A stretch of 17,504 nucleotides of DNA. Origin: Paenibacillus sp. FSL H7-0331. Its GTDB lineage: Bacteria; Bacillota; Bacilli; Paenibacillales; NBRC-103111. Where the stretch lies: positions 1 to 17,504 of the forward strand of contig NZ_MRTH01000069.1 in NCBI RefSeq assembly GCF_001956045.1, in the 5' to 3' direction. Below, piece after piece: positions 7,214 through 12,883 of this stretch (position 1 is the stretch's first letter; the number at the start of each line of letters is the position of its first letter). The position numbers and the translations under genes were made by a program. The notes under the pieces are model-generated. The model had not been told where the DNA came from, did not search any database, and saw only the letters and a list, made by a program, of their open reading frames with translations.

Positions 7214-7858
7214 CTACTTCTCTCCTGTTAGAACGAATTGTCCACCAGACATTTTGCCAATCCCATAATTTTTTATTGTCAAATAAACTTCTGCCTTATC
7301 GTCCCAAGTGATCATACTTACATCTTTATTTTTATTATAGTAATCTTTAACCTGATTGATAATAGCTGTTGATTTTGTTCGCAATTCTCTGTCAGACAAA
7401 TCAAATGTACCTTTGCCTTTGTATTTAAACTGTAATTCTGGCTGAGTATCTGTATCAATAGTAAGCTTTAAACTTTTTTCGAATTCATAGAAAGATACTT
7501 TAGAGATAACAAAATCATCCGTAACAACTCCACCTTCTAATGCATGAGATAAAAATGACACAACGGCTAAACTTCTGAGTTGCCTTGCATTTGTTTCTAA
7601 AGCATCTATTTTGGCGAACTTAGGTTCTTGTTCCTTGACTTGCTTTTGTGTAGCTTCAATTTGACTTTTCAACTGTTGATTTTCTTTAATATTGTCATCA
7701 TTGATTTTTATTAACAAACCACTTAATCCAACTACTCCAACTACTCCAATGATAGCTAAAATCAAAGGTAACTTATTTACTTTGGATTGAGGCTCACTAT
7801 GTACTTGGCTTGTTAGTTCTGATGGACTACTTTTCTCGATTTGTAATTCTTCCGACAT
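7214..7858 (-). CDS. Single-span membrane protein with coiled coil, 214 aa
   Basis: ATG at 7858 has AGGAGGG upstream and a strong promoter at 7890-7918. The N-terminal 28 residues are polar. Residues 30-50 (PLILAIIGVVGVVGLSGLL) form one membrane segment, and roughly 53-90 are a charged, glutamine-rich coiled coil (QQLKSQIEATQKQVKEQEP). The remaining 125 residues form a mixed, probably extracytoplasmic domain (KLTIDTDTQPELQFKYKGKG...). Topology is most likely N-in, C-out. No family is recognised; it resembles the general class of anchored extracellular proteins found beside stalk-domain genes. The stalk-domain gene follows 99 bases downstream, separated by the A-U stem-loop. Confidence 0.75.
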   Translation of the reverse strand: MSEELQIEKSSPSELTSQVHSEPQSKVNKLPLILAIIGVVGVVGLSGLLIKINDDNIKENQQLKSQIEATQKQVKEQEPKFAKIDALETNARQLRSLAVVSFLSHALEGGVVTDDFVISKVSFYEFEKSLKLTIDTDTQPELQFKYKGKGTFDLSDRELRTKSTAIINQVKDYYNKNKDVSMITWDDKAEVYLTIKNYGIGKMSGGQFVLTGEK

Positions 7859-7889
7859 GGGTACACCCTCCTAATAATTTATCACAGTA

Positions 7890-7918
7890 AGTATATGGTA
7901 AATAACCACATATTTCAA
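7890..7918 (-). promoter_or_regulatory. Sigma-A-type promoter of the coiled-coil membrane protein gene
   Basis: Minus strand TTGAAA (7918-7913), 17-base spacer, TATACT (7895-7890). It sits just upstream of AGGAGGG and the ATG at 7858. Confidence 0.7.
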
Positions 7919-8039
7919 CATATTTAAACAATTTACTACGTTTAAAATGGACATTTTATCATCGTGCTATAAAAAGATTATCATAATATGCCTACTCCTT
8001 ATATTTGTAGAATCGAACTATATCTATCCTATAAAATTC

Positions 8040-8168
8040 TCATTTTATATTCTTATTAAACCATTTCATGTCTAAGTAAATTTCATATTCTTCATCAGTG
8101 TATTCACCACTGTGAACACGAGCTTCTAAATATTCCATACAATTTAACAACTTTCTATAATATTTCAT
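8040..8168 (-). CDS. Small hypothetical protein, 42 aa
   Basis: A 42-codon frame from ATG at 8168 to TGA at 8040, with GGGAGGTG ideally placed eight bases upstream. The product (MKYYRKLLNCMEYLEARV...) is predicted helical, tyrosine-rich and amphipathic, without a signal peptide. No family is recognised. The ribosome binding site and complete frame argue that it is translated. The noncoding stretch upstream to 8443 holds the tRNA-like fragment and a terminator but no other gene. Confidence 0.6.
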   Translation of the reverse strand: MKYYRKLLNCMEYLEARVHSGEYTDEEYEIYLDMKWFNKNIK

Positions 8169-8331
8169 TTCTTTCACCTCCCATTATGTATAATTTACTC
8201 TTCAGTGGGCGAAGATAGTAATTGGAAAACTTATCCACTCGTGTATCATAGCATTGATGGATTCAAAAAGTAAAGTGTTTGCATAAAATATATTATTTCG
8301 TTTTAACTTTCGGTTTCGGTATGAAGCCAAA

Positions 8332-8358
8332 GCTGGAGTTTGAGTCCTGCTCCCCCCA
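8332..8358 (+). other. Possible tRNA 3'-end-like remnant
   Basis: A locally GC-rich patch in AT-rich DNA. GCTGG, then a loop containing TTTGAGT, then CCTGC imitates a tRNA T-arm (canonical GCAGG-TTCGAGT-CCTGC), and it is followed by an acceptor-like TCCCCCCA. The 5' three quarters of a tRNA are absent, the T-stem has one mismatch and the loop two extra bases. It may be a decayed attachment-site fragment left by an integrating element, or chance. Confidence 0.25.
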
Positions 8359-8398
8359 AACATCCCCACTTTATAAATGCTATTATTAGATTCTACGA

Positions 8399-8433
8399 GA
8401 AAAGGAGTGATCCACTAAGGATACTCCTTCTAT
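8399..8433 (-). terminator. Terminator-like hairpin, copy 1 of a repeated element
   Basis: AAGGAGT (8402-8408), a bulged G, ATCC, a five-base loop, GGAT and ACTCCTT (8423-8429) form an 11-bp stem just behind the gene ending at 8444. On the minus strand TTTTC follows. A close copy in the same orientation lies at 9927-9956. Confidence 0.6.
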
Positions 8434-8443
8434 ATTCCCTAAC

Positions 8444-8632
8444 TCACTTTAATACCTGACAATGATGCTTAATAATCAAACTCCCTGCTTTCTCACCTTC
8501 GATCACCTCAAACCAATTCCCACAATCTTTAACAACATGCAATTCACCTTCTTGGTGAGCACCAACAGCTTTTATTGTGATTACCCTCAGCTTGATTATT
8601 ACCTCTTTATTTTTTTCCTCTTCTATTTCCAT
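8444..8632 (-). CDS. Small hypothetical protein, 62 aa
   Basis: ATG at 8632 is preceded by AAGGAGG nine bases upstream. After an acidic start (MEIEEEKNKE) the product alternates short hydrophobic strands (VIIKLRVITIKAVGAH, GELHVVKDCGNWFEVIEG, SLIIKHHCQVLK), which suggests a small beta-barrel of the SH3 or translation-protein type. Two cysteines are spaced too far apart for a knuckle. No family is recognised. It is oriented away from the DUF4062 gene, with about 200 bases of shared regulatory DNA between them, and ends at a hairpin terminator. Confidence 0.6.
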   Translation of the reverse strand: MEIEEEKNKEVIIKLRVITIKAVGAHQEGELHVVKDCGNWFEVIEGEKAGSLIIKHHCQVLK

Positions 8633-8755
8633 ACGGCTATCCTCCTTATTGTTTCAAAAAAGTAACTAAGTGAGTATATTAGAATTCAAATACGAAGATT
8701 CCAACTAACGAAGATCAAGTTCAAAGGCCAGCTTAAATGATTATATTCTACGTAT

Positions 8756-8822
8756 TTAACATTGTTAATACAACTTTTCAACCTTATAATGTTAATATGG
8801 AATATTTATGTAGAATTTAACA
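8756..8822. promoter_or_regulatory. Cluster of TTAACA/TGTTAA half-sites at the DUF4062 promoter
   Basis: TTAACA-T-TGTTAA (8756-8768) is a perfect 13-base hyphenated palindrome covering the -35 box. A further TGTTAA (8790-8795) overlaps the end of the -10 box, and TTAACA (8817-8822) sits just before the ribosome binding site. Two inverted pairs around one promoter suggest an operator for a dimeric repressor. AT-rich DNA makes such hexamers commoner, so the call is tentative. Confidence 0.4.
8762..8790 (+). promoter_or_regulatory. Sigma-A-type promoter of the DUF4062 gene
   Basis: TTGTTA (8762-8767), 17-base spacer, perfect TATAAT (8785-8790). The expected start is near 8797, leaving a leader of about 40 bases that carries AAGGGG before the ATG at 8838. 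Confidence 0.7.
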
Positions 8823-8837
8823 AAAAGGGGTCTTACG

Positions 8838-9758
8838 ATGAGTTTTCAAGCAGAAGTACTACGAGTTCTAATAGCTTCACCTTCCGATGTAAAGACTGAA
8901 CGTGATGAAATAGAAGCTTCAATTTTCGCGTGGAATAAACGATACGCTGAAGATTTAAATGTTGTGCTTTTACCAGGACGATGGGAAGACGATGTAACAC
9001 CTACATATGCTGGTGCAAGTGGCGCACAATCAGTAATCAATGAACAATTAGTCAACAAATGTGACATTGTTGTTGGTGTGTTCTGGACGAAACTAGGTAC
9101 TCCTACATTGGCAGCATCATCTGGCACACTTGAGGAAATCAACATCTTCATTGATCAAGGAAAAGAGGTAATGGTTTACTTTGTTGACAGAGATATACCA
9201 AGAAATAGTGACTATGCCGAAATAAAGAGAGTTGATGATTATAAAGCTGAATATGGCTCTAAAGGTGTCTATGCAAAGTATGAGCATTCAAAAATTATGG
9301 ATCATCTATATAAAAAAGTAATTGATTATAAAGCAAAACAACCAATCATTATTAGTAGCAATGGATCAAGCGCACAGTTGACTCAAACACAAACTGTTTC
9401 TAATGTATATACAAGCGTTGTTTCTGTTGAAAAATTAATGCTAGAAGATAAATTCTCTAATAAAGAGCTACTAATTTTTGCCTATATCATATATACAGAG
9501 AATAGGCGATTTGGTATTGGGGGTGTAGACAATACTGCTCTAAATATTATGAAATGGGAATCCGAGAAGAATTTGCAACCATTCTTATCAACGAACTATA
9601 GTACTTCAATACAGAACTTGTTTGACCGTGGCTTAATGAAGAAAATAGGTACAAATCTGTATAGTATGCCGATTCCAATTTATGATGAAATTCGAAGTTT
9701 AAGTGTTTTTATGAAGGAGAGAATTGTTAATGCAATGTTTGTTGTAACTATTCATTAG
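8838..9758 (+). CDS. DUF4062 protein, candidate immune-type effector or sensor
   Basis: A 306-residue soluble protein. The N-terminal 110 residues match DUF4062: RVLIASPSDVKTERDEI (9-25), W49 in PGRWED, the strand CDIVVGVFWTKLGTPT (75-90), and SGTLEEI (95-101). DUF4062 has a Rossmann-like fold and commonly heads large STAND or repeat proteins in bacterial conflict systems; a link to TIR-type folds has been suggested, but enzymatic activity is not established here. A polar linker (about 170-195, rich in S, T, Q and N) leads to a C-terminal domain (LMLEDKFSNKELLIFAYI...LFDRGLMKKIGTNLYSM) that resembles a winged helix. No NTPase or repeats are attached, so it is a short stand-alone version. It is the only plus-strand gene between 158 and 12646 and has its own operator-like promoter. 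Function is inferred from family context only. Confidence 0.75.
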   Translation: MSFQAEVLRVLIASPSDVKTERDEIEASIFAWNKRYAEDLNVVLLPGRWEDDVTPTYAGASGAQSVINEQLVNKCDIVVGVFWTKLGTPTLAASSGTLEEINIFIDQGKEVMVYFVDRDIPRNSDYAEIKRVDDYKAEYGSKGVYAKYEHSKIMDHLYKKVIDYKAKQPIIISSNGSSAQLTQTQTVSNVYTSVVSVEKLMLEDKFSNKELLIFAYIIYTENRRFGIGGVDNTALNIMKWESEKNLQPFLSTNYSTSIQNLFDRGLMKKIGTNLYSMPIPIYDEIRSLSVFMKERIVNAMFVVTIH

Positions 9759-9764
9759 TATCAA

Positions 9765-9834
9765 TACACTTCATTCAATAATACAAGTACACCAATTCAC
9801 AGTGTAATATGTTGATTTCATTGAATGGAGTGTA
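9765..9834. repeat. 15-bp inverted repeat with nested hairpin behind the DUF4062 gene
   Basis: Arms at 9765-9779 and 9820-9834 match at 14 of 15 positions, the odd one being a G-U pair in RNA. The 40-base loop contains an inner TACAC/GTGTA stem (9788-9792 and 9802-9806). It begins seven bases past the stop codon and lacks a T-run. It may be a factor-dependent terminator, a 3' protective structure or a tiny non-autonomous element. Confidence 0.55.
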
Positions 9835-9926
9835 GGATTAGGGCTTAAAATGGACTATTATGCTCAACGATTCATAAACCCCAAAAATATTACTCTTGCA
9901 AAAATGTATTTTTCACATATAAATCA

Positions 9927-9956
9927 GAAAAGGAATCCACAAGGGACTCCTTCTAT
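9927..9956 (-). terminator. Terminator-like hairpin, copy 2 of a repeated element
   Basis: AAGGAATCC (9930-9938) and GGACTCCTT (9944-9952) pair with one mismatch. It lies about 20 bases behind the stop of the last gene of the minus-strand operon (9973). Sequence and orientation match the element at 8399-8433, with a three-base and a two-base gap plus small changes. Confidence 0.55.
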
Positions 9957-9972
9957 TAGTTCAATCAGTTTA

Positions 9973-10500
9973 TCATTGGATATTTATAATAATTTTATCT
10001 ATATCATTCATTTCACAGTTCACATCAACAAACTGAATTATTTCATAAAGCGTATCAAATTGCCATTCATCAGTAATATAAAATCTAATGTATTGATCTG
10101 CTCCATAAGAGAAATCCAAATAACTCATTTTTAAACTTATTTTATTAATAGTTTCTAATGTTGCAATTTTAATATTATTCACCAGTAAATCATAAGCATT
10201 AAATTTAAGCTCGACATATTGATCTAATTTAGCATTGGTGTATGATGATTTTCCCTGTATACAAAGAATTGGAGTACTGTACGCCGATAAATATTCAATA
10301 TCTTTACTTACTGAGCTATATCGCTCTACAATATGATTCCACACAAACACTCTGCCTCCATTTCCATAGAGGATACCTGCTGATACATCATCTATGGAGT
10401 AGTATTCTGTATATTCACTAACCCCACCATTTAAATCATATTTTAAGACAAGCACCTCATACCCAAGATTTTCGTTTGGAAAATTCTCAGCGCTAAGCAT
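9973..10500 (-). CDS. Hypothetical protein, 175 aa
   Basis: ATG at 10500 has AGGGGA upstream, located in the ten-base gap behind the preceding gene, so the two are tightly coupled. The protein is soluble and acidic, rich in aromatic residues and predicted beta-strands (VLVLKYDLNGGVSEYTEYY, YVELKFNAYDLLVNNIKIATL). It has no signal peptide, membrane span or known catalytic motif. No family is recognised. It is the final gene of the probable operon that starts at 12646 and may work with the membrane protein encoded just ahead of it. Confidence 0.7.
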   Translation of the reverse strand: MLSAENFPNENLGYEVLVLKYDLNGGVSEYTEYYSIDDVSAGILYGNGGRVFVWNHIVERYSSVSKDIEYLSAYSTPILCIQGKSSYTNAKLDQYVELKFNAYDLLVNNIKIATLETINKISLKMSYLDFSYGADQYIRFYITDEWQFDTLYEIIQFVDVNCEMNDIDKIIINIQ

Positions 10501-10510
10501 AAATTATCCC

Positions 10511-11188
10511 CTACTCTAATACTCTTTTAATTTCTAAATAAGAAATACTATGATTTTTCACTAATAACTCTCTCATATCTCCATCTGTTATGACAACATA
10601 ATCACTCTTTGCTGTTATTGTTAGCAGTTCTCCATTGAGTTTATCACCATCTAGTAATTGAATGATAATAGTGTATTTATGCTTGAAAAATGTCTGAACT
10701 ATAACTTCTGCTAAACTTTTAGAAGCTTGAAATAGAAAATATAAAAAAACAACTAAAAATAATACTTCAATAAGCAATATGAACATACTCAAAAATTTCT
10801 CATTACTAATGAAAATCGAATCTGACAGTTCATAAAAAATAAAACTAGCTAATAGAACTAAAGTTATCGATGTAATGTATGAGATTAATGGATTCACTAA
10901 CTTCTGATCTCTCTTTTTGTCCAAGAGAAATATTGCAATTGCGTTTACTAATAATGGTGATAAAATTATGATCATAATTACATTCTTACTATCGATCACA
11001 CTCCTCAAAAACACTTCTACAAAATAAACGCAACCAGTAATTAAAAATAGACTCGCAAATAGAAAAATGTTCTGACCAATAAATCGTCCCATCTTGATCC
11101 TACTATGAACCTTCTCAATCTCACTAATATTCTGCTCTGCCATTGATGAAATTGCTGATGAAGCTGCGAGAATTGTTTTACTGTCCAA
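10511..11188 (-). CDS. Four-span membrane protein with Sm-like C-terminal domain
   Basis: The frame can open with GTG at 11197, but that GTG is part of the ribosome binding site TGAGGTGAG. TTG at 11188, six bases behind AGGTG, is the better start (MDSKTILAASS). After a helical N-terminus (SAISSMAEQNISEIEKVHSRI), four hydrophobic segments follow: IFLFASLFLITGCVYFV, VIMIIILSPLLVNAIAIFLL, YITSITLVLLASFIFYEL and LSMFILLIEVLFLVVFLYFL. The last 55 residues are a soluble beta-domain with IIIQLLDGDKLNGELLTI...VVITDGDMRELLV...ISYLEI, the spacing of an Sm/LSm-type barrel (hydrophobic strand, DG, G, L, later a second strand pair). Both ends are probably cytoplasmic. It lies 10 bases before the 175-residue gene and 47 bases behind the 77-residue gene. 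Substrate and role are unknown. Confidence 0.7.
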   Translation of the reverse strand: MDSKTILAASSAISSMAEQNISEIEKVHSRIKMGRFIGQNIFLFASLFLITGCVYFVEVFLRSVIDSKNVIMIIILSPLLVNAIAIFLLDKKRDQKLVNPLISYITSITLVLLASFIFYELSDSIFISNEKFLSMFILLIEVLFLVVFLYFLFQASKSLAEVIVQTFFKHKYTIIIQLLDGDKLNGELLTITAKSDYVVITDGDMRELLVKNHSISYLEIKRVLE

Positions 11189-11235
11189 AAAACTCACCTC
11201 ATAAAACTAATATTTTATTGTTACATAAATCGTCT

Positions 11236-11469
11236 TCACTCATCACACTTTTTCACTTTAAATGCTTCTTGTGCAGCTATGATATCAGTAAAGAAAAAAT
11301 ACTTTCCACTAGCGCTTTCGTTATCAAGCACCTTTTCTTTAAAAGTTGAAGCATCAATTGTTTTACATCTTGTTGTATGTATTTTCTTGCCATTTATGTC
11401 AGTGACCACAAAATAACCTTCTTTACTTCGCAATTCTCTGAATTTTACCAGTGACAAAACAGGAATCAT
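11236..11469 (-). CDS. Small hypothetical protein, 77 aa
   Basis: The ATG at 11469 lies only one base behind GGGAGG, which is too close. ATT as codon 2 (four bases) or TTG as codon 5 (13 bases) would be better placed, so the exact start is uncertain. The product has YFVVTDINGKKIHTTRCKTID early and KYFFFTDIIAAQEAFKVKKC at the end. HTTRC followed by a distant terminal cysteine looks like the small HxxxC proteins found in phages and restriction loci, but no family is assigned. It sits inside the operon, 31 bases behind the 49-residue gene. Confidence 0.6.
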   Translation of the reverse strand: MIPVLSLVKFRELRSKEGYFVVTDINGKKIHTTRCKTIDASTFKEKVLDNESASGKYFFFTDIIAAQEAFKVKKCDE

Positions 11470-11500
11470 GCCTCCCTATAAACCAGTCTTTTAAAAGGTG

Positions 11501-11650
11501 CTATTTACGATACTGAACCATGAAATATTCAGAATAGTCTTCAGCATCATCAGTGATTTTCCATTCAATTTTTAGAATCATGTCTTCTGGGAGTGTTGTA
11601 AGAAATTCATTTAAATCATCAACTTCGTCAAATGTTTTTACTTGGATCAT
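11501..11650 (-). CDS. Small acidic protein, 49 aa
   Basis: A 49-codon frame from ATG at 11650 to TAG at 11501. The upstream signal is weak (TAGG about ten bases away). The protein starts MIQVKTFDEVDDLNEFLTTL and ends DYSEYFMVQYRK, with a central strand (DMILKIEWKIT). The pattern of a beta-strand, a helix and two strands with an acidic middle resembles the small Cse60/DUF2758-type proteins of Bacillales, which carry the same M(I/K)(Q/V)VK(T/V)FDE opening. This is recognition by eye only. It lies 49 bases behind the ATP-grasp gene and is co-directional with it. Confidence 0.6.
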   Translation of the reverse strand: MIQVKTFDEVDDLNEFLTTLPEDMILKIEWKITDDAEDYSEYFMVQYRK

Positions 11651-11699
11651 AACTATTTACCTACTTTGAAATCAGTTTTTCATCAAATCTGAAGCTATA

Positions 11700-12428
11700 T
11701 TAAAAATCACACTCATCTATAGTCGAAGTTAACTCAGACCATCTTGCTGATAGTAACTTCGCATAATCCAAAGAAAATAACCCATAATGTCCTAAAGAAT
11801 ATCCATCGTTAACTTCTATTAACAATGTTTCACCTTTATCAGTTAATCCAAAATCTACCGCATATCCATTTGGTGCAGATTTGTATTGCAGTACAACATT
11901 TTCTACTACTTTATAATCAAAGTGGAATCTCCAATTACCCCTATATCTTCTGATGTCTAATACTTTTCCATTTCTTACAAAACATCTCCATTCAGCGACA
12001 AAATTTACAACCTCGGAGCAGAATATTTCTGGATCTTCACCATATGTACCACACCCAACCAAATCCTTGGTCCCTTTAACTACTACTCCAGTAAACTTCT
12101 TATCCTCAACTGGCTTAATAAATACATTCCAGTTATCAGGGTTATTTGCGATTATACTCAACTTGGATTTCCAAATCTTTCTACCTAAATAGCTATATAG
12201 TTCTTCTGGATAGTCAATTTCTGGTGCGACTATAGAATATTTAGTAAGTGTTGTCCTAACATCATCAACATAGCTCACTACGATGTCTTCTTTATTACTA
12301 TCCGATATTTCATCTATATTTTCGAAATAACGAATTTCGAAGCCCATTTGTTTAAAGCCGTCATAAGCCGCGTAAAAATTATGATTTGCGATTTGGTTAT
12401 CAAAACTATTTTTTATAAATACCTTCAT
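11700..12428 (-). CDS. ATP-grasp domain protein (DUF4343 type)
   Basis: The frame opens with GTG at 12437, but that GTG lies inside AGGTGA. ATG at 12428, six bases behind AGGTG, is the likely start, giving 242 residues. ATP-grasp enzymes join a carboxylate to an amine or similar nucleophile through an acyl-phosphate. Visible elements are VFIKPVEDKKFTG (102-114, K105 for nucleotide binding), AEWRCFVRNGKV (145-156), VDFGLTDKG (191-199) and LLIEVNDGYSLGHYG (202-216), where E205 and N207 are the expected metal ligands. This set matches the small DUF4343 ATP-grasp proteins of bacteria and phages, whose substrates are generally unknown. It lies between two short-protein genes in the operon. Whether either is a substrate is open. 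Confidence 0.85.
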   Translation of the reverse strand: MKVFIKNSFDNQIANHNFYAAYDGFKQMGFEIRYFENIDEISDSNKEDIVVSYVDDVRTTLTKYSIVAPEIDYPEELYSYLGRKIWKSKLSIIANNPDNWNVFIKPVEDKKFTGVVVKGTKDLVGCGTYGEDPEIFCSEVVNFVAEWRCFVRNGKVLDIRRYRGNWRFHFDYKVVENVVLQYKSAPNGYAVDFGLTDKGETLLIEVNDGYSLGHYGLFSLDYAKLLSARWSELTSTIDECDF

Positions 12429-12466
12429 ATCATTCACCTACAATTATTTTAAATGGAATCAGACTT

Positions 12467-12646
12467 TTATTGTGATTCTAAAATAGATTTTAAATCAACC
12501 AAATCATTTCTAATATCGCTAATAGCTTGTGTCTGGCTCTTATTAAAACCATTAATATTTTCTTCAAGATCATTAATTCTCAAATTCATTTTCTGTAGTG
12601 CATTAGAAATTTTTTCGAGAGTGGTTAGTATGATTTCATTTTCCAT
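12467..12646 (-). CDS. Small coiled-coil protein, 59 aa
   Basis: A 59-codon frame from ATG at 12646 to TAA at 12467, with AGAGGAGA well placed upstream. The product (MENEIILTTLEKISNALQKM...) is one continuous amphipathic helix with heptad spacing of I, L and V and many N, Q, E and K residues, typical of a short parallel coiled coil. No cysteine or signal peptide is present. It is the first gene of the probable operon, 38 bases ahead of the ATP-grasp start. It may be an oligomerisation or adaptor peptide; no family is recognised. Confidence 0.65.
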   Translation of the reverse strand: MENEIILTTLEKISNALQKMNLRINDLEENINGFNKSQTQAISDIRNDLVDLKSILESQ

Positions 12647-12721
12647 TTTAATCTTCTCCTCTTTTCGATAAAATCTGAAATTTATATCATAAATCTCTCC
12701 TTAATCTGATATCTCGCTCTA

Positions 12722-12750
12722 ATCATACCATAATATTACATTAACTGACA
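12722..12750 (-). promoter_or_regulatory. Extended -10 promoter of the seven-gene operon
   Basis: Minus strand TGTCAG (12750-12745), 17-base spacer, TATGAT (12727-12722) with a TG one base ahead of it (extended -10). In the leader an AAGGAG precedes a two-codon frame ATG-ATA-TAA. It is divergent from the promoter at 12786-12813. Confidence 0.45.
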
Positions 12751-12785
12751 CATCGACCCTATATTCATGCTACTTTTAACCTATA

Positions 12786-12813
12786 TTGACCCCCTATCCC
12801 TTATTTATATAAT
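12786..12813 (+). promoter_or_regulatory. Sigma-A promoter of the stalk-domain gene
   Basis: TTGACC (12786-12791), 16-base spacer, perfect TATAAT (12808-12813). It starts a leader of about 65 bases ahead of the TTG at 12884. Confidence 0.72.
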
Positions 12814-12883
12814 AATGGTAGATATGACCACTGCATCATGTTATTATGATTCTGGATAATTTTAACTAGGGAGAGAGAAAACT

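Noticed and set aside
8462..8665. 67-residue plus-strand frame
   Set aside because: Antisense to the 62-residue gene, which has a far better ribosome binding site.
8846..9151. 101-residue minus-strand frame
   Set aside because: Antisense to the conserved DUF4062 domain.
9850..10134. 94-residue plus-strand frame after the DUF4062 gene
   Set aside because: Its second half is antisense to the 175-residue gene, its first half crosses the repeated terminator, and no family or clear ribosome binding site is visible.
11143..11349. 68-residue plus-strand frame
   Set aside because: Runs antisense across two genes of the minus-strand operon and the gap between them.
11953..12192. 79-residue plus-strand frame
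   Set aside because: Antisense to the conserved ATP-grasp core.
12453..12671. 72-residue plus-strand frame
   Set aside because: Antisense to the 59-residue coiled-coil gene, which has AGAGGAGA upstream.
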